Positions 10,878-21,741 of a stretch of 64,000 nucleotides of DNA are shown here, one piece after another. The stretch is taken from the NCBI RefSeq assembly GCF_014529535.1, contig NW_023503375.1, positions 3,469,620 to 3,533,619 on the forward strand, read 5' to 3'. How positions within the stretch are numbered: the first letter of the stretch is position 1; each line of letters opens with the position of its first letter. The DNA comes from Bradysia coprophila. Taxonomy: Eukaryota; Arthropoda; Insecta; Diptera; Sciaridae. Made by a program: the position numbers and the translations under genes. The notes under the pieces were generated by a model. The model saw only the letters and a list, made by a program, of their open reading frames with translations, searched no databases and was not told the DNA's origin.

Positions 10878-11191
10878 GAGGTGGCAATCTTTTTCTTCTT
10901 CTTTTTCAGCCTGTTTCTATCCACTGCTGGATGTAGGCCTCTCCAACTTCTTTCCATTTCGTACGATCCATTGACATTTGGTGCCAGTTTGTACTTGCAA
11001 TATTCTTAATTCCGTTTGTCCATCTCTCTGGTGATCTACCTATAGCTCGTCTTTTATATGGTCGCCAGTTCATGATCTTTTTGGTCCAACGATCGTCTGT
11101 CCTTCTTGCAATATGTCCCGCCCAGCTCCATTTCAGAGATGCTATTCTTTCCATGACATCAACGACCCTGGTTTGTTGTCGAGGTGGCAAT
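10878..11191 (-). mobile_element. 5'-truncated non-LTR retrotransposon with 11-bp TSD
   Basis: The minus strand encodes the C-terminal tail of a LINE reverse-transcriptase polyprotein (11180 to about 10906). It contains DVMERIASLKWSWAGHIARR, GRSPERW and EAYIQQWIETG, phrases I know from the end of such ORFs, and then a stop. After the stop comes an (AAG)-type simple repeat tail. The insert 10889-11180 is bordered by a perfect GAGGTGGCAAT on both sides (10878-10888 and 11181-11191), the expected target duplication. Only about 292 bases were copied, so the element was dead on arrival. The clade is uncertain. Confidence 0.88.
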
Positions 11192-11469
11192 AGTATGATG
11201 TAAATTTCCTAACAGTTACTGGTCTAGTTTTACCTATTCACTTGCATTTCATGATCAGTATTTAGTTGACGATTTAACAACAGACGGCCGGGTCTGGTTA
11301 ATTCTTCTGATATAATGTTTAAATCTAACGTTCCATGAGCTCATCGCTTCTTTTAGTTACAGCTGTCTATATCAGATGATCATTGCCATTCCCAAAAGAT
11401 TATGGCGTTATTGACACTTTGAAACGTTTAACCTTTCATAGATTATATTAAATGCTTGCCTTTCTTACA

Positions 11470-11830
11470 ATCGGATCTACTACTTCATATTTGATCTTAG
11501 TATTTTCAGGATATTGATTTCGAATCCTTTCAACGCACTGTCCCGAAGCTGACTTTGACGTCACTCAAATAGAGGACTGAACCAATCAAAGTAGGCTATT
11601 CTTTTTCATACAATGGCTATCAAAAAATGTAAAAAAATTGTGAACAGGTGGGTTTTTGGCCTTCTAATTGAGTGATGTCAAAGTCAGCTTCGGTGCTTGA
11701 CAGTGCTTTGATCCTTTACATCAATTTTTTGAACAAATTTTTCTTTACATAAGACCGTATTGGTCAGAACTCGTCGTTTTGTTGCTGAAGTATCGATAAC
11801 AGATGATAGCCGTCCGTAACATGCTAGTTT
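11470..11830. repeat. TTAA-family repeat, interrupted copy
   Basis: The left piece has CTACTACTTCATATTTG and the right piece has CAGAACTCGTCGTTTTG and ATCGATAACAGATGA, then TAGCCGTCCGTAACA. These match the elements at 30508-30720 and 43037-43239 in order. The 180-bp element at 11531-11710 sits between the two halves, so the TTAA-family copy is older. Confidence 0.6.
11524..11717. mobile_element. Full-length MITE with 7-bp TSD
   Basis: The element is 11531-11710 (180 bp). Its terminal inverted repeats are about 45-48 bp, CAACGCACTGTC at the left and the inverse of CAAAGCACTGTC at the right, including the shared CCGAAGCTGACTTTGAC. ATCCTTT flanks it at 11524-11530 and 11711-11717. It is the complete relative of 2013-2131 and has no coding capacity. 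Confidence 0.85.
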
Positions 11831-11959
11831 ACATTTTTAGAGGTATTTTTAGCTATATGTCCAGTTCTACAATGTTCGTTAAGGAGTACTCATATTAAGT
11901 TCTTTATTGTCTCATAACATAGCATATATGCTCTTAGCTTTAACAATGAATAGTGACAA

Positions 11960-12775
11960 AATTGGAGGCCTTAGTGATAAAAGCTCCCCCTTGCCCTGAA
12001 AGGTTTTGCTCCCAAGAAGCCAAAACTAGCTTCATAAAAATTCCTGAATGCTTGTGTAGCTAGGGGGATGATAAAAAACCGAAAACATGCACTTTCCTTA
12101 TGAAGTTCTTCCCAGATACATGAAAATCTACGTAGGCGTTATTAGGTTTAAAATTTGACCGCTTCGGCCAACTTGTAACTTGCAATTTGTTCGTCTGGAA
12201 CCGAAAAGTAACATGAACGCGAAAAAGTGTTTTTGCTGATTGTTACTGGTCTCAGCTTTTCGACGATACTAAACTCTAACATGCATAGGCGAACATGATG
12301 AATATACCTTTTAAGTGTAAACCTGAGAGTAGGTTCCTCTACATGGACAAAATTTGATCCAAAAATATTTTTTCTGGATCATGACCGGCTGATGACTTAC
12401 GTTTTCGATATCAGTGAGCAATGTTCAATAACGAAACTATGTTCAAAATTATCTGTGGATCGATACACTTACTTACTATTACCACTATTAATCCCCTGTT
12501 ATTGTGAGAGGCAAACATTTAGGTTTTGAGAAAATTGTGAACAACAGCTCCACACGACTACATAGCCATCATGTATCTGGAAAGAACACCATACGGAAAC
12601 TGAATGATTTCGATTCTTGATCATCTACAAGCCACACTAGCATCCAGGATTTTTTTTTGACTATAGGTTTGGCTTCTAGGGACCAAGACCTTTCAGGGCC
12701 CTTATAAAAAAGTCCGCTGGAAAATGTGTTCGATTTCGGTGGGTTCGTTTTGAAAAGAATCCCTCAGGAGTAGTG
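11960..12775. mobile_element. Degenerate large fold-back element
   Basis: The left arm includes CCCTGAAAGGTTTTGCTCCC and AGAAGCCAAAAC. The inverse arm from 12775 backwards includes CCTGAAAGGTCTTGG and AGAAGCCAAACC, and both go on to a CCAGATACATGA segment. The right terminus, AAAAGAATCCCTC, equals the end of the intact palindrome at 61589-62515. The arms have drifted far, so this is an old copy. The left edge is uncertain. Confidence 0.55.
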
Positions 12776-13108
12776 TGTTGCCACCAGTCATTGGTTCATT
12801 AGTTATCGACAGCGAAGACGAAAATAATCGATGGAATATGCCTGATGTGACTTTTCTATGGCAAAATTCAGTATTATTAATACGGACCTTGGTGAGGGAT
12901 AAGAACTGCTAGGATAATCATGAGAGTTAATAAAAAAGTTTCCAAAATAAAGACCTTAACCAAGAGAAGTAACAGATTAAACGACTACAGCTTGCACGAG
13001 TAACTTTTGTCGCATCGGAGAACAAAAAATGCGTGACCTTCACATCTCGTCTGTAGGCCGTATAGACACTTCACTTTCGAGAAAATTGATAAGGTAAAAC
13101 ATGTAGTC

Positions 13109-13250
13109 AATAAGGCTCGGAATAGGTCCACCTCGGTCAATCGCTGTCGAAAATCATTTTGACCTGAAATATCAGGTCAGGTCAGGTCAAATTTATCAAA
13201 TCAGATTACAGGTAAAATTCAGGTTGACCTGACCTGTTCCGAGCCTTAGC
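13109..13250. mobile_element. TA-flanked MITE with AGGTC repeats
   Basis: It starts TAAGGCTCGGAATAGGTC and ends GACCTGTTCCGAGCCTTA, an almost perfect inverse. Inside is a run of AGGTC/GACCT motifs. The terminal TA could be a TA target duplication of the Tc1/mariner kind. Confidence 0.65.
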
Positions 13251-13415
13251 AGTTATAGCCCATGTTTTGTCCGCCTCAATCAATCAGTGTCATCACTCGT
13301 ACCTCACTTTGACTGTTCGTAACTGGCAGAGGCCCGTAGTCGAGGGTCTATGATGAGATCTTTCTTCGATCAGAAATCAAAACATTTTCTTTTGGTTTTG
13401 TTTAGGTTTTGTCGA

Positions 13416-13421
13416 TTTATT
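13416..13421 (-). terminator. Possible SMC2 polyadenylation signal
   Basis: It reads AATAAA on the minus strand, 193 bases after the SMC2 stop, and is the first canonical signal found there. Confidence 0.4.
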
Positions 13422-13613
13422 CCATTTGATTTTTGTTTGTATAACATAGTTCTCCGAGTTAAATGTAATTAAAGCGTAGTGCGTTTGAATGAAATTAAAA
13501 AAAGAAAAAATTTGTACAGAACAATTTAACTAGAAACTACATCGAACGTTCAGATCATATAAAAAAAGGAGCTTGAAATGTGTGTCTGGTCTGTGTCGGT
13601 TCGGGTATCAAAA

Positions 13614-16600
13614 TTATTTACGATTCTGACCTTTACGCGAATTTTCGGTTCTCGTAACGGCCGATACTCCGTCCTCGAATTTCGTTTTGAACAGAACGTT
13701 GGCATTGTTGAACATACCATCTTTGAGAGAGACAATGACGAACTGTAAAAACCAAGAAAATTTCGTTGAAAATCACTCCAATGCTTGAGCAGAATAAAGA
13801 CGTCAAATTTACCTGTGAATTGGTGAAATGTCCTTTCAACATCGTACCAATATTTTGTGTGTGGGCCATATCCAACGCAGCGTCTACTTCATCCAAAATA
13901 TACAACGGAGCCGGTTTGAATTTCAACATGGCCAGAATTAGGGACAAAGCCACCAGAGACCGTTGACCGCCACTTAATTCACCCAGCGAATCTTTCCACA
14001 ATCCACTGAATCCAACTCGGACTGTCAGACCGGACAGCGAATTATTTCCCTCAGCTGGCACAAGTTTAGCTTCGGCGCCCGGCAGCAATGTGCTGAATAT
14101 ACTGCCAAAGTTAGCGTTCACCTTCAACCAAGCATTCTTCACTTCAATCTCCTTCTTCTTGTCCATGTCGACGATTATTTTCAAAATTTTCTTTTTATCT
14201 TCGAGAACAATGTTTTTGCGCTTCTGCAAGTCTTCGTACAATTGTTCCTCCTTCTGGAGCAGAGCCATGGCTTTAACATTAATGTGTCGTTCCATGTTGT
14301 CCTTATCTTTTTGAGCCTTGTGCAATTTCTTTCCCGCCTCTTCCGGATCCTCTTTCGAATAGTCGTACCGGGTGTTTTTCACACCGAAATATTCCTTGTC
14401 GCCGACGATCCACGGATAGTTTTTCTCTAAATTGGTAATCTTTGAGAAACCGTCCTTGTTGTCATTCTTCAATTTGGTGATGTCATTCTGTTTGCGTTTG
14501 ATTTCGATCTGTAGGTCGGCATTCCGTTTCGCCATTTTATCCTTTTGGATGAGCTTCGCTTTCAATTCTTTGTTTTGTGAGTTGATGACGGCCTTCTGCT
14601 TGGCCACTTGTTCCTTTAATTGGGCAATAGCTGCAGATGATTCACTGGTACTGGATTCGATGGTTTTAAGCTGTTAGGTGTAAGCGAACGGTATGGGTCA
14701 ATTATTGTTGTCTTACCTGTCGCTTAATACAAACGAACCACTCACCTTTTCCTTCAACTGTTCGATATCTTCTAAAGTTTTTTGCTTTTGTTCGGTTGCT
14801 GTCGTTATTCCCTTCTTCAATTCTTCGATTTCCATGCTCATCGTTTCGTATTCCTGTTGAGTTAAAAATGTGAATTTGAGTAAACGGCTGAATGAAAATG
14901 TGTGAAGTCCCTAACCTGTTCTCTCTTCTTCCAATTTTTCTTGCTCTCCTCGCTCTTCTTCTTCAGTTGCTTCATTTCATCGGTCGCTGCTTTCAGTTCA
15001 CGTTCTCGATAACCTTTAGCGTCGCTAAGTTTTTCCTCAATGTCCTTGACCTTCAACGAAGCCACTTTGTCAGTTTCCTTCGATTTGACGATTACCTCCT
15101 GCAGAGATTCTTAACGCAATGCGAAGAGATTATTCATCACTCTGGCTCTGGATTTGATCTCATTCCACAAACTTACCAACTTTTGACGCTAACTCATCGA
15201 TTTCTTGTTGATGTTGCTCGAATGATGACTTAGCCAATCTTCCTTTGACCAAATTCAATTCATGCTGACACAGATCCAGCTGCTCCTTGGTTTGATTGAA
15301 TGTTTGGGCAACTTTCTGCAATTGATTGATTTGCTGCTGAACCGCACGCAATTCATTTTCAATTTCGTCCAGTGATCGTCGAATTTCTTGTATTTCGGCA
15401 ACTTCTAACAGTAACGGATTTCCAGAGGGTCGTGAACCACCGGACAGAGTACCTTGTGGATCAACTACATCGCCGTCCAACGTAACTGATTGTGTCATTA
15501 TATTCGGATGGTAAGTGACCTGGGGGGATAAGATGTAAATGAAGAAATTGAAATGTCGTACTCTGACGCCATCCGTACCTTTTTCGCCGTATCAATGTCT
15601 TTGCACACCAACGTACGACCGAAGACATACTTCATGATGATGTCATATTCGGGATCGTAGTCAATAAGCGACAGTGCGGCAGCCACATTTTCTTTTCCGA
15701 CCAAACTCTGAGCCGTTCTGACAATGTTAGCATTGAGTTCGCGTCCTCTAATTTTATTGATTGGCAACAGAGTAGTCTGCTGCTGCAATTGGCCCCTCTT
15801 CAGAATATCCTTCGATGTGACATCTGTGTCGGTGACAACGCTGAACAACTGTTGTAATGAAAGGTTTATATATAGAAGCAATAACGTGACTCAGCGACTA
15901 CTTACAGATCCTCCAGCCAGCATACCTAGGGCCAGACAGTCCCGTTGGTCTTTCACTTGAAACAGATTGCAAACCCTTCCCTTGACACTGTTCCGATTGA
16001 AATTGGGATGGGGATCTTGGTATTGAAATTCGAAACGGTAGGCCTTCAATTGATCAAGTTTACTGCGCAGATCTCGACGTTTTCTTTGCAACACTTCCTG
16101 TTTCTGTTGCAGCTGTTCCAGTGATCCTTCTTCGTAGTTCATTCGGGACAATGCTGCCTGCAAATTTTTAAGTTTGTGTTACCACCCACAGCAGAAGGAT
16201 TAACCATTCACTGACTCACCTCTAGACGCTTGATTTCGGCTTCGTGATGATCTGCATTTTTCTTGTCTTTGACATAGTTTGCGTCGGTGTTCTGACGCTC
16301 TGATTGTTTTTTGCGCAGCAAGTCTCTGGAATGTTTCAAATCCATTTCGGATGTTTTGATAGCGGTTCTCGCTTCGGAAATCTGTTGCTTGGCCACTGAA
16401 AATCGAAAGCAAATGAATTTCGGATCGAATCGTAAAAGTCAGCCAGCAAATTTACCAATCAACTGGTCTTGCAACGAAGACGCTTCACCACTCTCATTCG
16501 TCGCCAAACCAGAACTGATGGCCTCGTACTTTTTCCGCGATTCTTCGTACGCATTTGAGTCCACCGCATCAGCGGTTTTCAACGTCTCAAACAAACTGTT

Positions 16601-18035
16601 CAACTTTGCCATACCCGCCTCTTTCGCCTTCAACGCATTCTCATCGTCTTTGATGGTTTTTTCCGTTCGTTTCAATTTCCGATTCTCCGCATCCAGACTA
16701 CTGGCCACCGAGTTTTTCTCGCCCTGAACGGTCGCCTCCTGTTTGGACATAACTTGAAGTTCCTCTTCCAATGTTTTCAATTGGCCGCCACTCTCCGTAT
16801 CAATCACCCGTCGAATCTCGGCACATTCGTCATCGATTTGAACCGATTTCTGTTCGTTGTCCGCAATGGTTTGCTGGCTCGTTTCGATGAAATTCGCCAT
16901 TGTTTGGAGCTCGTTCTCACAGTCTTCGACAGTTTTCTTTTGCTGCAGATATTTGTGAGAAATGTAAATTCGGGTTAGGCTCTCGATTTCGCGGACAATT
17001 TTCTGGAACTCCTCGTACTGGGCGCGCTCTTGTCGCAGTTTCTGGAGTTTCGGTTCGATTTCCTCTTTGAGCACCTAGATTTCATCGGAAAATTTAAATT
17101 AAATGAAAAATTGCCGACAGTCGAAGAACTATATGCCAGTATACCACGACCTGTTGACAACATTTCTTAGATAGCTCGATTAATTAATCTTAATCAGATA
17201 GTAGGGAAACTGATAGAGATAAAACTGATAATGAGACAACGTAACCAAAAAAATGGTTGTAAAAAATGTCGATTGTCGGTACGGTGACATCAATAGGTTC
17301 AACAAAAGAAAACTTCACTTACAGCATCCATTTCATTAAGTTTGGCATCCTTCTTCTCAATCAATTTGTTTGTTTGATCTCTCTTCGACTCGTACATACT
17401 GGTACCAGCCGCCTCTTCAACCATTGATAAAATCTACAAAATGAAATTCGATTAAAAATCACTGATTCGTCCTTCAAAAAAAAATTCAACCAACCTCATG
17501 CGGTTTCATGTTCAAAACTTTCGTAATTCGTCCTTGCATAATTAAAAAATTCGGATTGTTGATGTTCAACTGCACCGAACAAAACAAATCGGAAACCTTC
17601 TTTTGCAAAACCACTTTTCCGTTGATGAAATACTTATTTTTGCCGCCTACAACGACTTGTCTGGTAACGGATATTTCCCGGCATTTTTCGTAGCCGATTG
17701 GACACTGCTCCTGATCCGTATTATCGAAGAAAATTGTAACGGTTGCTTTAGTAATGCCAGCCTGTCCGCCTTTGAACACAAGCTCTTGCAGAGACGTTGC
17801 ACGAACCTAATTGATTCAAATTTTCGGTAGAAACACTCAGCCGATTCGCATTACAAAAACACGTTACCTGTCCCAAATTTGAAATGCCCAGCACAAAGCA
17901 TATCGCGTCCAAAACGTTACTTTTTCCGGTGCCGTTCAATCCAGTTATTGCTGTGAACTCTGGATCGAAACCATTTATTTCGGTCCGCTTCCCGTATGAC
18001 TTAAAACCGTCCAGTATAACGGACTTTATGAACAT
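13614..18035 (-). CDS. SMC2: Structural maintenance of chromosomes 2 (condensin ATPase)
   Basis: It forms the SMC2-SMC4 dimer of condensin, which compacts mitotic chromosomes by ATP-driven loop extrusion. Twelve exons: 17868-18035, 17495-17806, 17323-17433, 16456-17074, 16220-16395, 15906-16157, 15579-15848, 15177-15519, 14916-15109, 14746-14853, 13813-14670 and 13614-13742. All are GT-AG and in frame, giving 1179 aa, the usual SMC2 length. It starts [20 protein letters not shown]. The Walker A motif GLNGTGKS is at 32-39. Coiled coil runs from about 165 to 500, and the hinge is about 515-675 ([25 protein letters not shown]). A second coiled coil follows. The ABC signature LSGGQ is at 1083-1087 and Walker B LYILDE at 1107-1112. 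Every catalytic motif is intact. It converges with the transporter on its 3' side and diverges from the peptide gene. The TTG-started extension upstream of the first Met is not used in the family. Confidence 0.97.
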
Positions 18036-19607
18036 GTTTAAACTTCGGTCGATTCGTGTAAGAAAAATTGTCAATTCGGTAGGTGTTTTACTTCATCGCG
18101 ATTAATTGACAAAAAATATTAGAAAATAAGTGGCCCCAACAACCACATCTAGCATCATCAAAATGCCGCTTTTGATATGACAGTCCAGTTCATATGACAG
18201 TAATGACGGTTGTACGTTTCGTTTTTTCGTTGTTTTTTGTTTGCGCAACAAGCGATTAAACTACGACATCTATCTGAATTTCGGTAAACTTTATTGAACA
18301 GAATTTATTTAACGCAATGCTAAACTAAACACTTGGTGCGCTGTTGGTCGGTATTCCCCGATTAAAGAGAATTTTAATGCTTTAGAAAAGCTACTTGGCC
18401 GACTATGTCGTAACCGTAGACGTATTTACACAGCTACGACATACGTGTAAAAATCAATCAGCTGACAACACGATCGTCATTCGATATGTTTGCCGAATTC
18501 GTGAAGTACAACAGCTTCTGTTGTATATGAAAATGATTAAAGTTTTGGAAAATTAGAGAAGCAATCGAAATCTGTCAGATTTTAGCTCAACTGATTTATA
18601 CTTCGGAAAGGCTCAACTATCGGCTTGTTCCAAGGCCATACGAATTGTCAAATTTCATCCATAGAGACATAGGTTTCTTCCATCGTACGGTAAAAACGAA
18701 TTTTGACAGGCCGAAAACAACCGACCGTCATCCACAGAAGCAAACATAACCGCAACCTAAACAAATTTGTTCGTTAAAACTTCAAAGTGAGGTTGTGTTG
18801 GCTTCTCTGTGGATGACGATTGACATTTTGAACGGCCTTGGAAAAAACCTATACAGCTGAATGTTTTTATAAAAATAATTTTGACAGACAGGCTTGTGTG
18901 GAAATCCAACATAACAACGAAAAAAAAATTGAATTTTCATACAAAATTCAAATTTTTAATGGTCAATTATTTTTATAAAAAAATTCAGATGCTGTTTGGA
19001 AACTAATGTTTAAATGTAATAGATTTTCGTATTTCAAGTCCATTCACTCTGCAGAGTGAAGTTAGTTATATCACCTGAAAATAGAGCGCAAAGAATAAAG
19101 TACTAGAAAAAGTTTTGGTGTCTCTTCTGGCCAACCGAGGTTTCCTATACTAAATCCTTCGGTATTCCGACAAGGGGGAAACCACTCTTTTTTATTGATG
19201 TGATTAACATGATTAACCAGTTTCTGGAAGGCAGTGAACTAAAAAATTATATGGAAAATATCCAGTAACCCGTTCAAATCTGGGAGCCAGTTGCCTTCGT
19301 AAGCATCTTAACCTGGACCTTCAGAACCGATAGTGTGCAGCATAGCGACATAAAATGAATTCGAGGTCCGACAAATTAGAGTTCAATTTTGAGAAATGAA
19401 TTGTCGGCGAAGTAAAATACAGACGTAATTCACATTTTACACGAACATAGCATTAACGACCGAATGTTAAGTGAAATTATGTATACCTTTAACGCCACAC
19501 TTAAGGTCAATCTCACACTCAACATTTCCATCAGTCAATTGCAAGTAGTCGTCTGTGTTACAACTTAATAATAACCAAAACTCGGTGGAATATTAATTGC
19601 GTTCGGT
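18036..19607. other. Intergenic region between SMC2 and the peptide gene
   Basis: This 1.6-kb region lies between divergent genes. It contains a fold-back element (18626-18847) and a GGGGGAAACC kappaB-like site at 19174-19183; the rest shows nothing I recognise. Both promoters should be here. Confidence 0.5.
18626..18847. repeat. Fold-back MITE
   Basis: It begins TTCCAAGGCC and ends GGCCTTGGAA. A stronger inner arm pair has CGTCATCCACAGAAGC and an inverse GCTTCTCTGTGGATGACG-type match, with AACCGCAACCT answering AGGTTGTGTT. There is no open frame and no clear target duplication. Confidence 0.6.
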
Positions 19608-19645
19608 ACATAAAGACGTCGTAACAGCTCGCCATTTTGCAGTCA
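19608..19645 (+). promoter_or_regulatory. Possible core promoter of the small peptide gene
   Basis: ACATAAAG (19608-19615) is a TATA variant about 30 bases before the initiator-like TTTTGCAGTC with A at 19641, leaving a 5' leader near 60 bases. Another initiator-like TTCAGTC follows at 19649. The spacing is right but both motifs are weak. Confidence 0.3.
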
Positions 19646-19700
19646 AATTCAGTCATTATCAATTTGATATAAAGTATTAACCGTTGCAAAACTTATAAAG

Positions 19701-20571
19701 ATGAAAAGCATTGGTCTTCTGATTTTTGTTTTACTAATTGGATCGAGCGTCGCTGGTCCATTGGCTGCTGGTATTTGGTAAATTTGCGATTTTTCTTTGC
19801 CAGACGACGTTTTGAGAAAATGGCGAATTTTCGAGAAAGTTGTTATCATTCTAGAGCGTAGCCTTGTTCAGTAAATGTTCCAAAGGAATTTCGAGATTTT
19901 TCAAGAAATTTGAGAATCTAGGAATTTTCAAGAATTGAGAAAATTGAATTCTTGAAATTCTTAAATTTAAGAATTTTAGGAATTTACAAGATTCTTTATG
20001 AACTTTCAAAAACTCAATTCCTAAAATAGGTTATGATGTAGAGGTTGACAATTATCTTTTGATGATAGCAAGTTTCAGAAGAAATGACGAGCACCCTGCA
20101 CTACACATGATATCGTGCGAGATAATAAAATTCGTCATTTTTACTTAAAATATAGATCTGATTGCCTCAACTGATTTTTATTTTATTTTGTTTCATTTCT
20201 ACCTGTTTCCTTACATCGCTATCGAATTTTTTATTGCTGATCGTTTGATCCTATAAAATCAGCTATGCCGGATGTGCGGGCGTAACAGTCGGTAAATTCA
20301 TAAAATTAACCATTTCATATTAACAGACTCACTGAAGAATTGTTTCTATCACTTAAGCATGCTTTGCTGCGGCTGGATTTACCTTCGGTACTGTACCTGG
20401 AGCAGTCATTGCAGCAACACCTGCTTTAGGTATGTTAAAGGGTTCAGTAAAAGTCATTGTCGAAACTATTGATTTAAACTTGTCTATTGAATTCTTACAG
20501 CTGCGTGCAATGCTGCTTTTGCGGCCTGTGAAGCTGCATGTATGGTTGCACTTGCAGCACCAACGCCGTAA
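19701..20571 (+). CDS. Small secreted Ala-rich six-cysteine peptide
   Basis: Four small exons, 19701-19777, 20263-20291, 20358-20429 and 20501-20571, splice in frame into 82 aa. Residues 1-18 are a classic signal peptide (a Lys, then a hydrophobic run ending GSSVAG), so the mature peptide is about 63 aa. It is rich in Ala/Gly, has almost no charge and ends in APTP. Six cysteines at 26, 30, 37, 62, 69 and 73 give C-x3-C-x6-C-x24-C-x6-C-x3-C, a mirror-symmetric frame. The centre is AAAGFTFGTV. I recall unannotated nematode and fungal proteins with the same ACYxAAGFTFGTV...ACN...LAPTP layout, from memory only. C-x3-C pairs fit two disulfide-linked helices. Function unknown: an antimicrobial, venom-like or mucosal role is guesswork. 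The first intron (485 nt) is much longer than the others. It sits convergent to IFT74. Confidence 0.8.
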
Positions 20572-21741
20572 CAAACCAAAACCGTAATTTATTCTTATGA
20601 CTGACTGTCGAACAACCATGTCGTTGAGATCCTTTTTTCAATACTTTTTTTTTGAATTAGCCCTAGTGTTATCGTGTTTAAAGTAATACCAATCAAGACA
20701 AGGAAATGAAATATAATTTGTGCTTTTGAGACTACTAGTCAGATGAATGTTGTTTTGCTTATGATGCAGTTCTATGATGATGTCTATATTGCTTCATCGA
20801 ACATTTTATTTATTGACTGTGGTACTGTGGACGAAGATGGAGTATCAGTCAGTCAGTCGTTCTTCGGCTGGGGACACAGAATTTAGTGGAAGGTATGGTT
20901 TGGGTGTGGTAAGATTTTGATCAGAAAATGTTGTTTGGAAAGGGGCTTGGGAGTGCGTCCGACAAACAAGCCAACGTAAGGCAGAAAACACACTAAAAAT
21001 TTAGCATTGATGAGATCGACAATTATGCTGCCTTTCCCATTATAATTCGATATTCACCACAGGCTGAACAATGGAAAACGCAATATAATTATCGATCCCA
21101 TCAACTCAAAATTGCTCGTGTGAGTCTAATGATCTTAAGAATCATCAGCTTGAGTGGCAATTTTTCCTGGTGACTTACATATTTCAGATCACTGCCAATT
21201 TTTGGAAAATTGATTTGCTAAATTTGCCACAATTTTCCAAAATTTAGAAAAATAATTTTCCGGAAATGGACTCTGACGTTAAATGTGAAGCCACCAGTAC
21301 AGTATACAGGAGAAAATACCACACAAGTTGATCGTACGACCCATCAAAATAACATTTCGGCCACAAACAACTTTAACAGAATCTTTGTCTGAAGATTTTT
21401 TTGTCGATATCAGTGTTACAGTGAGACGACAACGCGTTTAGGCAAATGTGTTTTATTCAAAAAATATTTTTCACAACGCAAGCGAGAAAATAGTCATTTG
21501 CTCACCTCAGCTGAAACTTCGGGAGCCTTTGTTGTGAAAAACGTTGTGTTGACCTCGGGAAAAAAGTACGAAATTTCATATTCCCTGGTGATTGTTACCC
21601 TCGCTACGCTCTGGCCACAGACAACACCTTTGAGATTAAATTTGCAAATTTTTTTTTCATTGGTGAACAATATACTATAAAAATCTACGAGCCACACTAA
21701 GCTAATCGTGCCACTTCAACGCAACAAACTTAAAAAAGAAA
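20572..21741. other. Intergenic region between peptide gene and IFT74
   Basis: Convergent 3' ends face each other across 1.2 kb. I see no gene, RNA or bounded repeat here, only short simple stretches such as a CAGT run near 20848. Confidence 0.5.

Larger units (their letters stand above)
10796..13613. other. Convergent intergenic region filled with transposon remains
   Basis: The transporter (plus) and SMC2 (minus) converge on this 2.8 kb. It holds a dead LINE 3' end, a TTAA-family repeat with another miniature transposon inside it, a degenerate large fold-back element and a TA-flanked MITE. There is no gene of its own. Confidence 0.65.

Noticed and set aside
13150..13240. AGGTC runs as telomeric or satellite repeat
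   Set aside because: They lie inside a short MITE bounded by inverse ends and do not extend beyond it.
13766..17830. Many plus-strand open frames
   Set aside because: All lie opposite SMC2 exons and contain antisense of the coiled-coil coding sequence.
18036..18074. N-terminal extension of SMC2 upstream of the first Met
   Set aside because: It begins at TTG, has no ATG, and the family starts at MFIKS.
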